The notes under the pieces: model-generated
What the model was told of the DNA's origin: nothing
What the model saw: the letters and a program-made list of their open reading frames with translations, nothing else
Database searches by the model: none
Made by a program: the position numbers and the translations under genes
DNA from: a virus
DNA: 34,383 nucleotides
IMG/VR virus record: IMGVR_UViG_3300025853_000313
Location: 1 to 34,383 of that record
Direction: 5' to 3' (one strand)
Shown: positions 25,320-31,495 of the stretch, in pieces
How positions within the stretch are numbered: position 1 is the stretch's first letter
Layout: the number at the start of each line of letters is the position of its first letter

Positions 25320-25504
25320 ACTGTTGGCATTGTAATACAGAATTAAGATGGATGCAGGATGAAGACATTAGTGAAGAATCGGAAGTTTATTCTTTTATGA
25401 CATTATTAGATTGCAGTACATGCAGATCATTAACAGAAGTTTATTTTCCAAAAGAAAAGGAGAAGGATGACAATACAAAATCCCCTATTTCAACCACCGA
25501 GTGA
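25316..25504 (+). CDS. Small zinc-ribbon protein
   Basis: 62 residues with two Cys pairs, C3-x2-C6 and C33-x2-C36, the spacing of a zinc ribbon. The middle is acidic (DEDISEESEVY). The stop lies 38 bases into the polymerase gene, a long overlap suggesting coupling. Small zinc ribbons are common beside phage polymerases but I know no defined role. Confidence 0.65.
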   Translation: MNCWHCNTELRWMQDEDISEESEVYSFMTLLDCSTCRSLTEVYFPKEKEKDDNTKSPISTTE

Positions 25505-27326
25505 GTGGGTCTGTCCTGAGTTTATAGATTACAAAGGGCAAAGCCCTGTTGCTATCGACTTAGAAACATACGATCCAGGAATCAAGGACCACGGACCAGG
25601 TTGGGCAACCGGTAATGGAAAAGTTGTAGGCGTTGCAATCGCATGGGAAGGTTTCAAAGGATACTTTCCAATTGATCACGACTCACCAGGTAACTACGAT
25701 AAAAAAGTTTTTATGAGACAGTTTCAAGACATGTTAGATCGTTGTCCTGAAATTGTTTGTCACAATGCCATGTACGATGTCGGTTGGATGAAACGTATGG
25801 GTATGAGAATTACATCAAAGATTTGGGACACCATGTTAATGGCACCTATCTTAGATGAAAACAGAATGCGATATTCTTTGAATATTGTTGGACAAGATTA
25901 TTTAGGGGAAAAGAAATCAGAAGCACTGTTATATGAAGCAGCAAAAGAATGGGGTGTTGATGCAAAGAACGACATGTGGAGATTACCTCCCATGTACGTT
26001 GGACCTTATGCAGAACAAGATGCCGAGCTTGCGTTAAAATTATTTCACGTTCTTCAAAGAGAAATCCTCGCACAAGATTTAACTCACATTAATGAGTTAG
26101 AGCACCAAGTCTTACCAGTCTTGATTGATATGAAATGGCATGGTGTTAGAGTTGACATAGATCAAGCTGAACGCACAAAAAACAAACTCTTAAAAGAAGA
26201 GTCTGAACATTTACAGAAAATCAAAAAAGAAACAGGATGTGAAGTAAATGTGTGGGAAGCTAAATCTATATCTAAAATGTTCGATGCATTGGATCTTCCA
26301 TATGCACGAACTGAATTGACGGGTGCTCCAAAATTCGATAAGCATTTCCTCCGCACTCATGGACACCCGTTGGTTCAAGCTGTCGCTCAGGCCAGAGAAT
26401 ATAATAAAGCCCGAACGACTTTCATTGATACAATTCTAAAGCATGAACATAAGGGGAGAATCCATGCTGAAATAAACCAATTACGGGGAGATGGTGGTGG
26501 CACCGTCACAGGACGACTCAGCTACAATACACCAAACCTCCAACAAGTTCCTTCCTCGAAGGTTTTAGGACCGATGATACGCTCGCTCTTTAAACCCGAA
26601 GAGGGGATGCAATGGGGTGCGTTCGACTACTCACAACAAGAACCACGTCTCGTGGTTCACCTCGCTAGCTTAACGGCTGGTGGGTTGAAAGGCGCAGATG
26701 AGTTTGTCAACGCATACCATGAAGACCCCAACACTGACTTCCATACAATGGTTTCCGAGATGGCTAAAATAGACCGTAAAAAGGCTAAAACGATCAATCT
26801 AGGGCTATTCTATGGCATGGGTAAGGGGAAACTATCTTCTGAGCTAGGATTGACTCCTGGTGAGGCTGAGGACCTTTTTGAGAAGTATCATGGACGTGTT
26901 CCTTTTGTAAAAGAAATGATTGAACGAACCATGAAGAAAGCGGCTGATGTCGGTCATGTAAGAACCTTACTCGGTCGTAAGTGTCGATTTGATATGTGGG
27001 AACCTTCACGCTACGGTGTCCACAAACCACTGCCCAGGGACCAAGCTGAAAGAGAACATGGTAAACAAATACGCCGTGCCTTTACATACAAAGCTTTAAA
27101 CAAAATTATACAAGGATCTGCTGCTGACATGACGAAGAAAGCAATGGTAGATTTACATAAAGAAGGAATTGTACCCCTCATTCAAGTGCATGATGAACTA
27201 GATTGTTCTTTTGACAGTGAAGAACAAAAGAATAAAATTATGGAGATAATGCAAAACGCAGTGCAATTAGAAGTGCCTGTAAAATTAGATTGTGAGGTTG
27301 GACCATCATGGGGCGAGGCGAAATAG
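25467..27326 (+). CDS. polA: Family A DNA polymerase with 3'-5' exonuclease
   Basis: 619 residues. Exonuclease motifs: D31-x-E33 (AIDLETY), N100-D104 (HNAMYDVGW), Y181-D185 (YAEQDAEL). Polymerase motif A D387-YSQQEPR (DYSQIELR in most homologues, with I and L replaced by Q and P), motif B KAKTINLGLFYG with K441, L445 and Y449, and motif C H575-D576-E577 (QVHDELD). L445 corresponds to E. coli Pol I Phe762, a position known to separate viral PolA types. No 5' nuclease domain. It should be the replicative polymerase of the phage. Start ATG at 25467 has an AAGGAGAAGGA-type SD. Confidence 0.92.
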   Translation: MTIQNPLFQPPSEWVCPEFIDYKGQSPVAIDLETYDPGIKDHGPGWATGNGKVVGVAIAWEGFKGYFPIDHDSPGNYDKKVFMRQFQDMLDRCPEIVCHNAMYDVGWMKRMGMRITSKIWDTMLMAPILDENRMRYSLNIVGQDYLGEKKSEALLYEAAKEWGVDAKNDMWRLPPMYVGPYAEQDAELALKLFHVLQREILAQDLTHINELEHQVLPVLIDMKWHGVRVDIDQAERTKNKLLKEESEHLQKIKKETGCEVNVWEAKSISKMFDALDLPYARTELTGAPKFDKHFLRTHGHPLVQAVAQAREYNKARTTFIDTILKHEHKGRIHAEINQLRGDGGGTVTGRLSYNTPNLQQVPSSKVLGPMIRSLFKPEEGMQWGAFDYSQQEPRLVVHLASLTAGGLKGADEFVNAYHEDPNTDFHTMVSEMAKIDRKKAKTINLGLFYGMGKGKLSSELGLTPGEAEDLFEKYHGRVPFVKEMIERTMKKAADVGHVRTLLGRKCRFDMWEPSRYGVHKPLPRDQAEREHGKQIRRAFTYKALNKIIQGSAADMTKKAMVDLHKEGIVPLIQVHDELDCSFDSEEQKNKIMEIMQNAVQLEVPVKLDCEVGPSWGEAK

Positions 27327-27532
27327 ATAAAAAGAAAGATGACAAAGTAGAAGCAACACTATGTCCGAGCTGTTCGTATGAACATGTCATTGTTCCTATG
27401 TTTCGTATTGATAACGATAACTATCACTGCCTACTATGTAGAACTTCTTTTGTAAAAAGAGTAAATGGTAGAACATTATATATTCCTCTTTCTGAACCTG
27501 ACGTTGAATTTGAAGCTGAGTTTGATGTTTAG
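27308..27532 (+). CDS. Zinc-ribbon protein overlapping the polymerase end
   Basis: 74 residues, starting 19 bases before the polymerase stop. Cys pairs C19-x2-C22 (LCPSC) and C41-x2-C44 (HCLLC) form a zinc ribbon; the end is acidic (PLSEPDVEFEAEFDV). With the gene at 25316 it brackets the polymerase. The frame shows good coding composition beyond the overlap. Function unknown; accessory replication factor or transcription-related role are options. Confidence 0.65.
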   Translation: MGRGEIDKKKDDKVEATLCPSCSYEHVIVPMFRIDNDNYHCLLCRTSFVKRVNGRTLYIPLSEPDVEFEAEFDV

Positions 27533-27716
27533 CAACGACAATTATTAAACTGTTTATTTGCAAGAGACACTAATCTAATAACTTTTGCAATACACAAAAT
27601 TCCTTTCGTGTTTCGGCCGTTGCTATCCTAATATTTTACCAGTTGCATAACTGTCATGCAATCAAAACAAAACTAAAAATTATTTTTCTGTGTATAAGTA
27701 GGCCAGGAGAAAAATC
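27533..27716 (+). promoter_or_regulatory. Intergenic region with inverted TTGCAT repeats and TCCTAA motif
   Basis: No gene is seen in these 184 bases. It contains TTGCTATCCTAA (27620-27631), the -35-like word plus TCCTAA found at other promoters; TTGCAT (27643-27648) and ATGCAA (27656-27661), an inverted repeat with a 7-base gap; and TTTTCTGTGTATAA at 27684-27697, shared with the oxygenase cassette. The SD AGGAG (27705-27709) serves the next gene. A convincing -10 box is not found for the -35-like word. Confidence 0.35.
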
Positions 27717-27893
27717 ATGTTTAACTTAACCAACAAAGCCAAAGATCATTTCTTGAATTTTTTTAAGAGTGATGACAAAGACCAATCAATCAAAGATTTC
27801 TGTCAAGCAGAATATAAAAAAGATTGGTATGCAGCCTATAGATCTTTTAAAGAAGAAGGTCAATTTCCAAATTTTATACGAAGAACTCTATAG
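27717..27893 (+). CDS. Small charged protein (58 aa)
   Basis: 58 codons, ATG at 27717 with AGGAG at 27705-27709 seven bases upstream. Reads NLTNKAKDHFLNFFKSDDKD, then FCQAEYKKDWYAAYRSFKEE and ends FPNFIRRTL. Highly charged, helical. The same bases in another frame give a poorer 71-residue frame (27769) that I treat as a shadow. Its last six bases overlap a convergent gene. Confidence 0.6.
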   Translation: MFNLTNKAKDHFLNFFKSDDKDQSIKDFCQAEYKKDWYAAYRSFKEEGQFPNFIRRTL

Positions 27894-28097
27894 CAAGTCT
27901 TCTAATACGCCTGATGATGCACAAGTAAATTGTAATTTAATTGTCTCATCACGGCTTGTTAGTTCGGTAGCCACTAATTTGTAATACTCATTACATTCTT
28001 CATACGTATCAAAGATAACTTCCGAGCCTACTCGTACACATTTTTGATCGTAGCCTAATCCGATACACGCCCAGCCTACTAAAAAGAATTTTAACAT
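27888..28097 (-). CDS. Small secreted-type protein (69 aa), minus strand
   Basis: Starts with a hydrophobic MLKFFLVGWACIGLGYDQKC, a signal-peptide or single membrane-helix pattern, then a conserved-looking Cys-rich region (FDTYEECNEYYKL; QFTCASSG). The cysteine arrangement suggests disulfides outside the cytoplasm. Only a weak SD (AGGGG). It overlaps the gene at 27717 tail to tail by six bases and diverges from the promoter at 28111. The combination of signal-like N-terminus and TYEEC motif is the reason for accepting it; function unknown. Confidence 0.55.
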   Translation of the reverse strand: MLKFFLVGWACIGLGYDQKCVRVGSEVIFDTYEECNEYYKLVATELTSRDETIKLQFTCASSGVLEDLL

Positions 28098-28110
28098 TTA
28101 TTTACCCCTA

Positions 28111-28139
28111 TTGACATTTATACCATAAATTCTTATATT
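28111..28139 (+). promoter_or_regulatory. Near-consensus sigma70 promoter
   Basis: TTGACA (28111-28116, perfect), a 17-base spacer and TATATT (28134-28139, 5 of 6). It precedes the small membrane gene at 28159 and should be read by host RNA polymerase. TTAGGAC at 28151-28157, near the expected transcript start, matches the word found in other promoter regions here. Confidence 0.75.
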
Positions 28140-28158
28140 ATACTAAGAAATTAGGACT

Positions 28159-28275
28159 ATGTTATACATTGTATTGATATCATTAATATTAGTAACACTA
28201 ATATTTTATTTTAGATGGTTTATGGCTACAGGTCTAATTTTAATTTTAATATTACACTTTTTAGGAGTTATTTAA
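28159..28275 (+). CDS. Small two-helix membrane protein (38 aa)
   Basis: 38 codons, MLYIVLISLILVTLIFYF then RWFMATGLILILILHFLGVI: two hydrophobic segments with only one Arg between them. Directly downstream of a near-consensus promoter, no clear SD, and stop overlapping the next ATG (TAATG). The two-helix architecture fits a small holin or regulator of membrane proteins, but this is a guess based on topology. Confidence 0.55.
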   Translation: MLYIVLISLILVTLIFYFRWFMATGLILILILHFLGVI

Positions 28276-28430
28276 TGGATGCAAGCAAATACAAATCAGT
28301 AGCTATCAAGGTCGCTGTGTATAATAAAGCACGACCGATGGCAGAAAACGATTACTGTACAATGGGTGGATTTATACAAAAACTAATTGAACAAGAGGAG
28401 AAGAAACGCAATGGCAAATTACGAAAGTAG
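28275..28430 (+). CDS. Possible ribbon-helix-helix DNA-binding protein
   Basis: 51 residues. Start at 28275 (TAATG overlap) is preferred over an in-frame ATG 60 bases upstream that would read through the membrane gene. Sequence: KYKSVAIKVAVYNKARPMAE, then GGFIQKLIEQEEKKRNGK. A short strand with alternating residues (KSVAIKVAV) followed by two helices ending FIQKLIEQEE fits the ribbon-helix-helix family (Arc/CopG type), which act as dimeric repressors at short repeated operators. The gene is downstream of a strong promoter with a TTAGGAC word, so autoregulation is plausible. The fold is inferred by eye. Confidence 0.45.
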   Translation: MDASKYKSVAIKVAVYNKARPMAENDYCTMGGFIQKLIEQEEKKRNGKLRK

Positions 28431-28644
28431 AAAACAATTAAAGAAACATTTATCTAATGCGATTGGCTATATGAAGCATGATCGTACACAGTTTTCTTTA
28501 CCAACAACGGTAGCTTTTTTAGAAGGATACTTAGATGGCTTAGAAGAAGAAGAACGTAAATTAGAAAACACACTTCAATTTATGGATAATAAGAACAAAT
28601 TTTTTGATTTTGCTGATAGTGAAAAACCTACCAAAGTCACATAA
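28411..28644 (+). CDS. Small helical protein (77 aa)
   Basis: ATG at 28411 is preferred to an upstream TTG, with GAGGAG ten bases before. The protein is mostly helix, KQLKKHLSNAIGYMKHD then PTTVAFLEGYLDGLEEEERK. No family recognised. It overlaps the previous gene by 20 bases, consistent with translation coupling. Confidence 0.6.
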   Translation: MANYESRKQLKKHLSNAIGYMKHDRTQFSLPTTVAFLEGYLDGLEEEERKLENTLQFMDNKNKFFDFADSEKPTKVT

Positions 28645-28787
28645 CAAGTTCCGATTGCGCCGGCCCAATTCGGGTAAAGCAGATGTATAGCATACACGGT
28701 AGTGTATTGTGAAAAGCTGTGAGTTTTAGTTGGAGTGCCTTTCCTCTATCTACGACTCAGGTCGGCTGACCAACAAAGGAGGATACA
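28645..28787 (+). promoter_or_regulatory. Structured leader region before a small-gene cluster
   Basis: No gene is seen here. Predicted elements are an imperfect CCGATTG/CAATTCGG hairpin, a perfect ATACAC/GTGTAT hairpin (28692-28697 with 28702-28707), and GGTC/GACC flanking a four-base loop just before an AAAGGAGG SD. A short TCCTC word upstream could pair with the SD. Possibly a regulated 5' leader of the next operon; no known RNA class fits. Confidence 0.3.
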
Positions 28788-28991
28788 ATGAAATTTCAAC
28801 CTGTATACGAATATCAAGACGGTCGAGGTCATTCCATACGCTATTCACATCAACGTGATAAAAGACGCAGAGCGAGGAAAAGAGCCGAGAAACTAATGGG
28901 TAAAAGTTATTTTACAAACCCGAAGGAATCATTAGAATTGTCTCATGAATATAAACATGATGACAGAAGACCTAGAGTCCCTAATCTCTAG
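28788..28991 (+). CDS. Small basic protein (67 aa)
   Basis: 67 residues with AAAGGAGG six bases upstream. Reads KFQPVYEYQDGRGHSIRYSH, then an Arg/Lys cluster (QRDKRRRARKRAEKLMGKSY). Strongly basic, suggesting nucleic acid binding. It overlaps the next gene by 47 bases. Not recognised further. Confidence 0.55.
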   Translation: MKFQPVYEYQDGRGHSIRYSHQRDKRRRARKRAEKLMGKSYFTNPKESLELSHEYKHDDRRPRVPNL

Positions 28992-29196
28992 GCGTATGGT
29001 GCTTGATCTGATCGACCATGATAGAGACTACTTTAAGAATAAAAAACATAAAGTAGAAGCACTACGGGCCTGTGCTGATCTTTGGGACCACGAACTTGTG
29101 GGAGATACCAAGGATTTACAGGAAGCAACACGCCGTTTAATTGTACAAAAATTAAGTAAACTCAAGGACGGAAATGTGTTATCTTTCCCAAGATGA
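28945..29196 (+). CDS. Small charged helical protein (83 aa)
   Basis: 83 residues from ATG 28945; an internal ATG pair at residues 5-6 is an alternative start, as no SD separates them. Helical: ESLISRRMVLDLIDHDRDYF, ALRACADLWDHEL, DLQEATRRLIVQKLSKLKDG. It lies in a chain of overlaps with both neighbours. Function unknown. Confidence 0.55.
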   Translation: MNINMMTEDLESLISRRMVLDLIDHDRDYFKNKKHKVEALRACADLWDHELVGDTKDLQEATRRLIVQKLSKLKDGNVLSFPR

Positions 29197-29384
29197 TCAA
29201 AGATATTGTAACTAATGTAGAAATCTTCACAAAAGTCTCTAATCCACCAGAGATGCAGGAATACTTGATGTATCGTGTATTATATCGGGACGGGACGAGT
29301 GAGGAATTTACCCACGATCAGTGGCATAAGATTGTAACTAGGGGTTCTGGAGCCTTGAATCAAGGCTCACCGACCACCACATAG
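29193..29384 (+). CDS. Small protein (63 aa)
   Basis: Overlaps the preceding stop by 4 bases (ATGA). Reads IKDIVTNVEIFTKVSNPPEM, then MYRVLYRDGTSEEFTHDQWH, a beta-strand and turn pattern, and ends GSGALNQGSPTTT over a hairpin. No family identified. Spacing and overlap with the neighbour support it. Confidence 0.5.
   Translation: MIKDIVTNVEIFTKVSNPPEMQEYLMYRVLYRDGTSEEFTHDQWHKIVTRGSGALNQGSPTTT
29350..29368. terminator. 8-bp hairpin at the end of the small-gene cluster
   Basis: GAGCCTTG (29350-29357), AAT, CAAGGCTC (29361-29368): a perfect 8-bp stem with a three-base loop, inside the last codons of the gene at 29193. No T-run follows on either strand, so it is not a classical terminator; it may stop ribosomes or stabilise the transcript end. 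Confidence 0.35.
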
Positions 29385-29386
29385 TC

Positions 29387-29467
29387 TTATTTCTTTTCTG
29401 ATATTTGCGCCTGTAACAGAGCAATGACTATGTACGCTTCTTCTAATTTCTTTTCTAATTCTTGCAT
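29387..29467 (-). CDS. 26-residue helical peptide gene on the minus strand
   Basis: On the minus strand GGGAGG precedes ATG by six to seven bases and the frame reads MQELEKKLEEAYIVIALLQA then QISEKK, stopping three bases after the end of the plus-strand gene at 29193. The peptide is a heptad-like helix with charged ends and a hydrophobic centre. An upstream TTGACT-N18-TACAGT on the minus strand could drive it. Too short for routine gene calling, but the SD and clean helix make it credible. Confidence 0.5.
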   Translation of the reverse strand: MQELEKKLEEAYIVIALLQAQISEKK

Positions 29468-29504
29468 GATAAACCTCCCTTATATGCGTTAGTGCGTACC
29501 TATT

Positions 29505-29570
29505 ACTGTATCAAACTCCGATTTTAAAAGTCAATAAATCTTTGCTCTTGACTTTATTTTTTGTTATGTT
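29505..29570. promoter_or_regulatory. Divergent promoters with an 8-bp inverted repeat
   Basis: Minus strand: TTGACT (revcomp of 29529-29534), 18-base spacer, TACAGT (revcomp of 29505-29510), towards the 26-residue peptide. Plus strand: TTGCTC (29542-29547), 17-base spacer, TATGTT (29565-29570), towards 29615. AAAGTCAA (29527-29534) and TTGACTTT (29548-29555) are perfect inverted arms, 13 bases apart, overlapping both -35 regions. Confidence 0.4.
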
Positions 29571-29614
29571 CTTAGTTGTACAAAGACTACGAACCACGGA
29601 CCAAGGAGTTTATT

Positions 29615-30046
29615 ATGCCACAAGGAATGAAACCAAGAAGCAGAAGAGTAAAAATGGCGACAAAGCCTATTCGCAAAGCAGTTAGAAAATTAAAAGAGGG
29701 AATGATGAGTATCCCTCCAAAAGCATTACAAACAGGACCTCGAAGAATTAAAACCGATGGTCGTATCACAAAAGAAGATATTGAAAAATATATGAAGAAA
29801 AAACCTAGAGAGTTTCAAACGGGTAATCCTAGACTAACCAAAGATAAAGGTCCAATGCAAGCAAGACCTTTACCCCTGACTCCTGAAATGATTAAAAAAA
29901 TGAAGGATAGAAAAGTACCTAATCCTAAAGCTACACCACGTGATCGTTCCAAGCCTAATATTGTCACTCCGATGAGAAGAAGAAAATCTGCTAAGCAACC
30001 AGTTGGTTTTAGACAAAGACGTGCAACAGGTACAAGGGCTAAGTAA
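29615..30046 (+). CDS. Very basic disordered protein
   Basis: 143 residues. The start at 29615 has AAGGAG six bases upstream; an in-frame TTG at 29576 would read through the SD. Arg/Lys/Pro/Met-rich throughout (KPRSRRVKMATKPIRKAVRK; RRRKSAKQPVGFRQRRATGT), so probably bound to nucleic acid or a virion structure. No fold recognised. The stop overlaps the next gene (TAATG), indicating co-expression with the Gly-rich protein. Confidence 0.6.
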   Translation: MPQGMKPRSRRVKMATKPIRKAVRKLKEGMMSIPPKALQTGPRRIKTDGRITKEDIEKYMKKKPREFQTGNPRLTKDKGPMQARPLPLTPEMIKKMKDRKVPNPKATPRDRSKPNIVTPMRRRKSAKQPVGFRQRRATGTRAK

Positions 30047-31032
30047 TGGCCCCTCCAAGCATTCGTAACAGACCCCGAAGTAGAGCACCTACAGGTATTA
30101 ACAGACCAGGGACATCTTCCCCTGCATTTAGTGGTTATAGTAAACCTTCGTCTAGACCAACAGGTCCAGGTTCAGGTTATACACCGGGTGGTGATTCTTT
30201 TCAAAACTACAGTCAAAAAGATCAGAACATCATGTTTAATCAAGCTGGTGGAAAAGATAAGTTTATTGAAATGGCTGGAAACCTTCAGCAAAAATATCCA
30301 AGAGGTTTGGACTATCAAAAATATTTAGACAAATCAAAACAGTATTTCGCAGGACAATCCGTTGGTGGCAAAGAAGTGATGGGCCCTGATGGTATCATGC
30401 GTTTACAAATGTCTGGTGCTGATGTTCCTATGAAAGATGCACAAGGTCGAACTATCTTATCAATGATGCAACCTGAACTCACAGCACAAGCTCCGACACT
30501 AGGACAACTTGTGGGTGACATGGGTCGCGGTATTGGAAGTATGATGGGAGCGGGCGCCGATTTTATCTTGGGCGGTGGAACCATGGGTAAAGTATTAGGT
30601 GGTCTAAAAGATAAATTCGCACAAGGTACAAATTTTATGGGTAAAGTTTTTAACCCAGGAGACATCGCAGGAAGACTACAAGCTGCGGGACCTGAAGCAC
30701 AACGAAAATATGGACAAATGTTGCAACAAGGAATGACCTATCAACAAGCATTTGAGGCAGCTACAGGCTCACCCTTTTCTACAGGTACAACTGCTACTGT
30801 ACCTATGCCTATGACTGATACACCTATAACTAATAATATAGGAAGTGGAGTTAAAGACTATTTATCGAAAGTTTTTAATCCAGGTGATATTGCAGGAAGA
30901 TTACAATCCGCAGGACCTGAGGCACAACGAAGATATGGAGAGTTCATGCAAAAAGGAATACCTTACCAACAAGCTTTTGAAATGGCTACTGGGCAAAAAT
31001 TTGCTATGGGTGGAATTGCTACTTTGAATTGA
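30046..31032 (+). CDS. Gly/Pro-rich protein with internal duplication
   Basis: 328 residues, coupled to the upstream basic gene. Arg/Pro-rich start (RNRPRSRAPTGINRPGTSS), a middle with hydrophobic helices (GDMGRGIGSMMGAGADFILG) and two copies of a 42-residue unit at 200-241 and 275-316 starting KVFNPGDIAGRLQ. It ends MGGIATLN, the Gly-Gly style of ending seen in ejection-like proteins here. That and the composition suggest an internal or structural protein although it lies far from the virion operon. Overlaps a minus-strand gene by 14 bases. Confidence 0.6.
   Translation: MAPPSIRNRPRSRAPTGINRPGTSSPAFSGYSKPSSRPTGPGSGYTPGGDSFQNYSQKDQNIMFNQAGGKDKFIEMAGNLQQKYPRGLDYQKYLDKSKQYFAGQSVGGKEVMGPDGIMRLQMSGADVPMKDAQGRTILSMMQPELTAQAPTLGQLVGDMGRGIGSMMGAGADFILGGGTMGKVLGGLKDKFAQGTNFMGKVFNPGDIAGRLQAAGPEAQRKYGQMLQQGMTYQQAFEAATGSPFSTGTTATVPMPMTDTPITNNIGSGVKDYLSKVFNPGDIAGRLQSAGPEAQRRYGEFMQKGIPYQQAFEMATGQKFAMGGIATLN
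30643..30768 (+). repeat. Internal repeat copy 1 (codons 200-241 of the gene at 30046)
   Basis: Encodes 42 residues that match copy 2 at 30868-30993 in 33 positions by my alignment (KVFNPGDIAGRLQ core and YQQAFE-ATG end). The copies lie 225 bases apart, start to start. Confidence 0.8.
30868..30993 (+). repeat. Internal repeat copy 2 (codons 275-316 of the gene at 30046)
   Basis: Partner of the repeat at 30643-30768. Differences are spread over the unit and include conservative changes (K/R, Q/E, M/I), so the duplication is old and both copies appear under selection. Confidence 0.8.
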
Positions 31033-31285
31033 TGTTTGACATATCAACTTCGGCTATTTCTGTAATCTTCTTGATCATTCCTCTAGGGACCGTGGTCCCC
31101 CGACCAAAAGTTTTAGATGACGGAATCCAATCCGCAACAACAGTGACAGAATCTTCTTCTTCTTTTAAAATTAACCCAAAACTCCAAACAAGGGGCGGCG
31201 GTTCAAGGTCTTTGATGTCTTCTTGTTCGTACCAACCAGTCTGATGTTCAATAGTATCATCCCAGTCAATCCTTACCAATTTCAT
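31019..31285 (-). CDS. Conserved small phage protein, minus strand
   Basis: 88 residues from the ATG at 31285; an in-frame upstream ATG at 31315 adds ten hydrophobic, less likely residues. Sequence begins KLVRIDWDDTIEHQTGWYEQ and continues with a beta pattern (PLVWSFGLILKEEEDSVTVV, ADWIP). This 'DW.D.....GW...E.......P....S.G.....' pattern is familiar from many phages, often near terminase or replication genes, without known function. It is convergent with the Gly-rich gene (14-base overlap). Confidence 0.65.
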   Translation of the reverse strand: MKLVRIDWDDTIEHQTGWYEQEDIKDLEPPPLVWSFGLILKEEEDSVTVVADWIPSSKTFGRGTTVPRGMIKKITEIAEVDMSNINSK

Positions 31286-31329
31286 GTAAATCACTATATA
31301 TATTATTCTACACAAATTAAATCTAAACT

Positions 31330-31449
31330 TGTAAAAAATCAGCGAAATCGGTTTACATATTTACAATATAGTAAAAACATATATATATCGCGGGTTCCCT
31401 CTGTAAATAAGTTGTCATCTCGTTGTAAACGGTTGGCTCTTCGTTTACA
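31330..31449. repeat. Phased TGTAAA/TTTACA sites upstream of terS
   Basis: TGTAAA at 31330, 31402 and 31424; TTTACA at 31352, 31360 and 31444. Start-to-start gaps are 22, 8, 42, 22 and 20 bases, mostly near multiples of 21. The last two form a perfect 8-bp inverted repeat (TGTAAACG, 31424-31431; CGTTTACA, 31442-31449). The 210-base gap between 31285 and 31496 holds no gene. These could be repressor or terminase-recognition sites. Confidence 0.45.
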
Positions 31450-31495
31450 CAGTTTGTTGATAAATAAGGCTTTTTGGAGGGTCTCAAGTTAAAAA

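Noticed and set aside
27769-27984. 71-residue plus-strand frame
   Set aside because: It lacks an SD and overlaps a better-supported 58-residue gene in another frame and a minus-strand gene.
28215-28274. Upstream in-frame ATG for the RHH-like gene
   Set aside because: It would overlap the whole small membrane gene; TAATG coupling at 28275 is better.
31223-31492. 89-residue plus-strand frame before terS
   Set aside because: No SD, unlikely composition, covers the phased TGTAAA sites and a conserved minus-strand gene.
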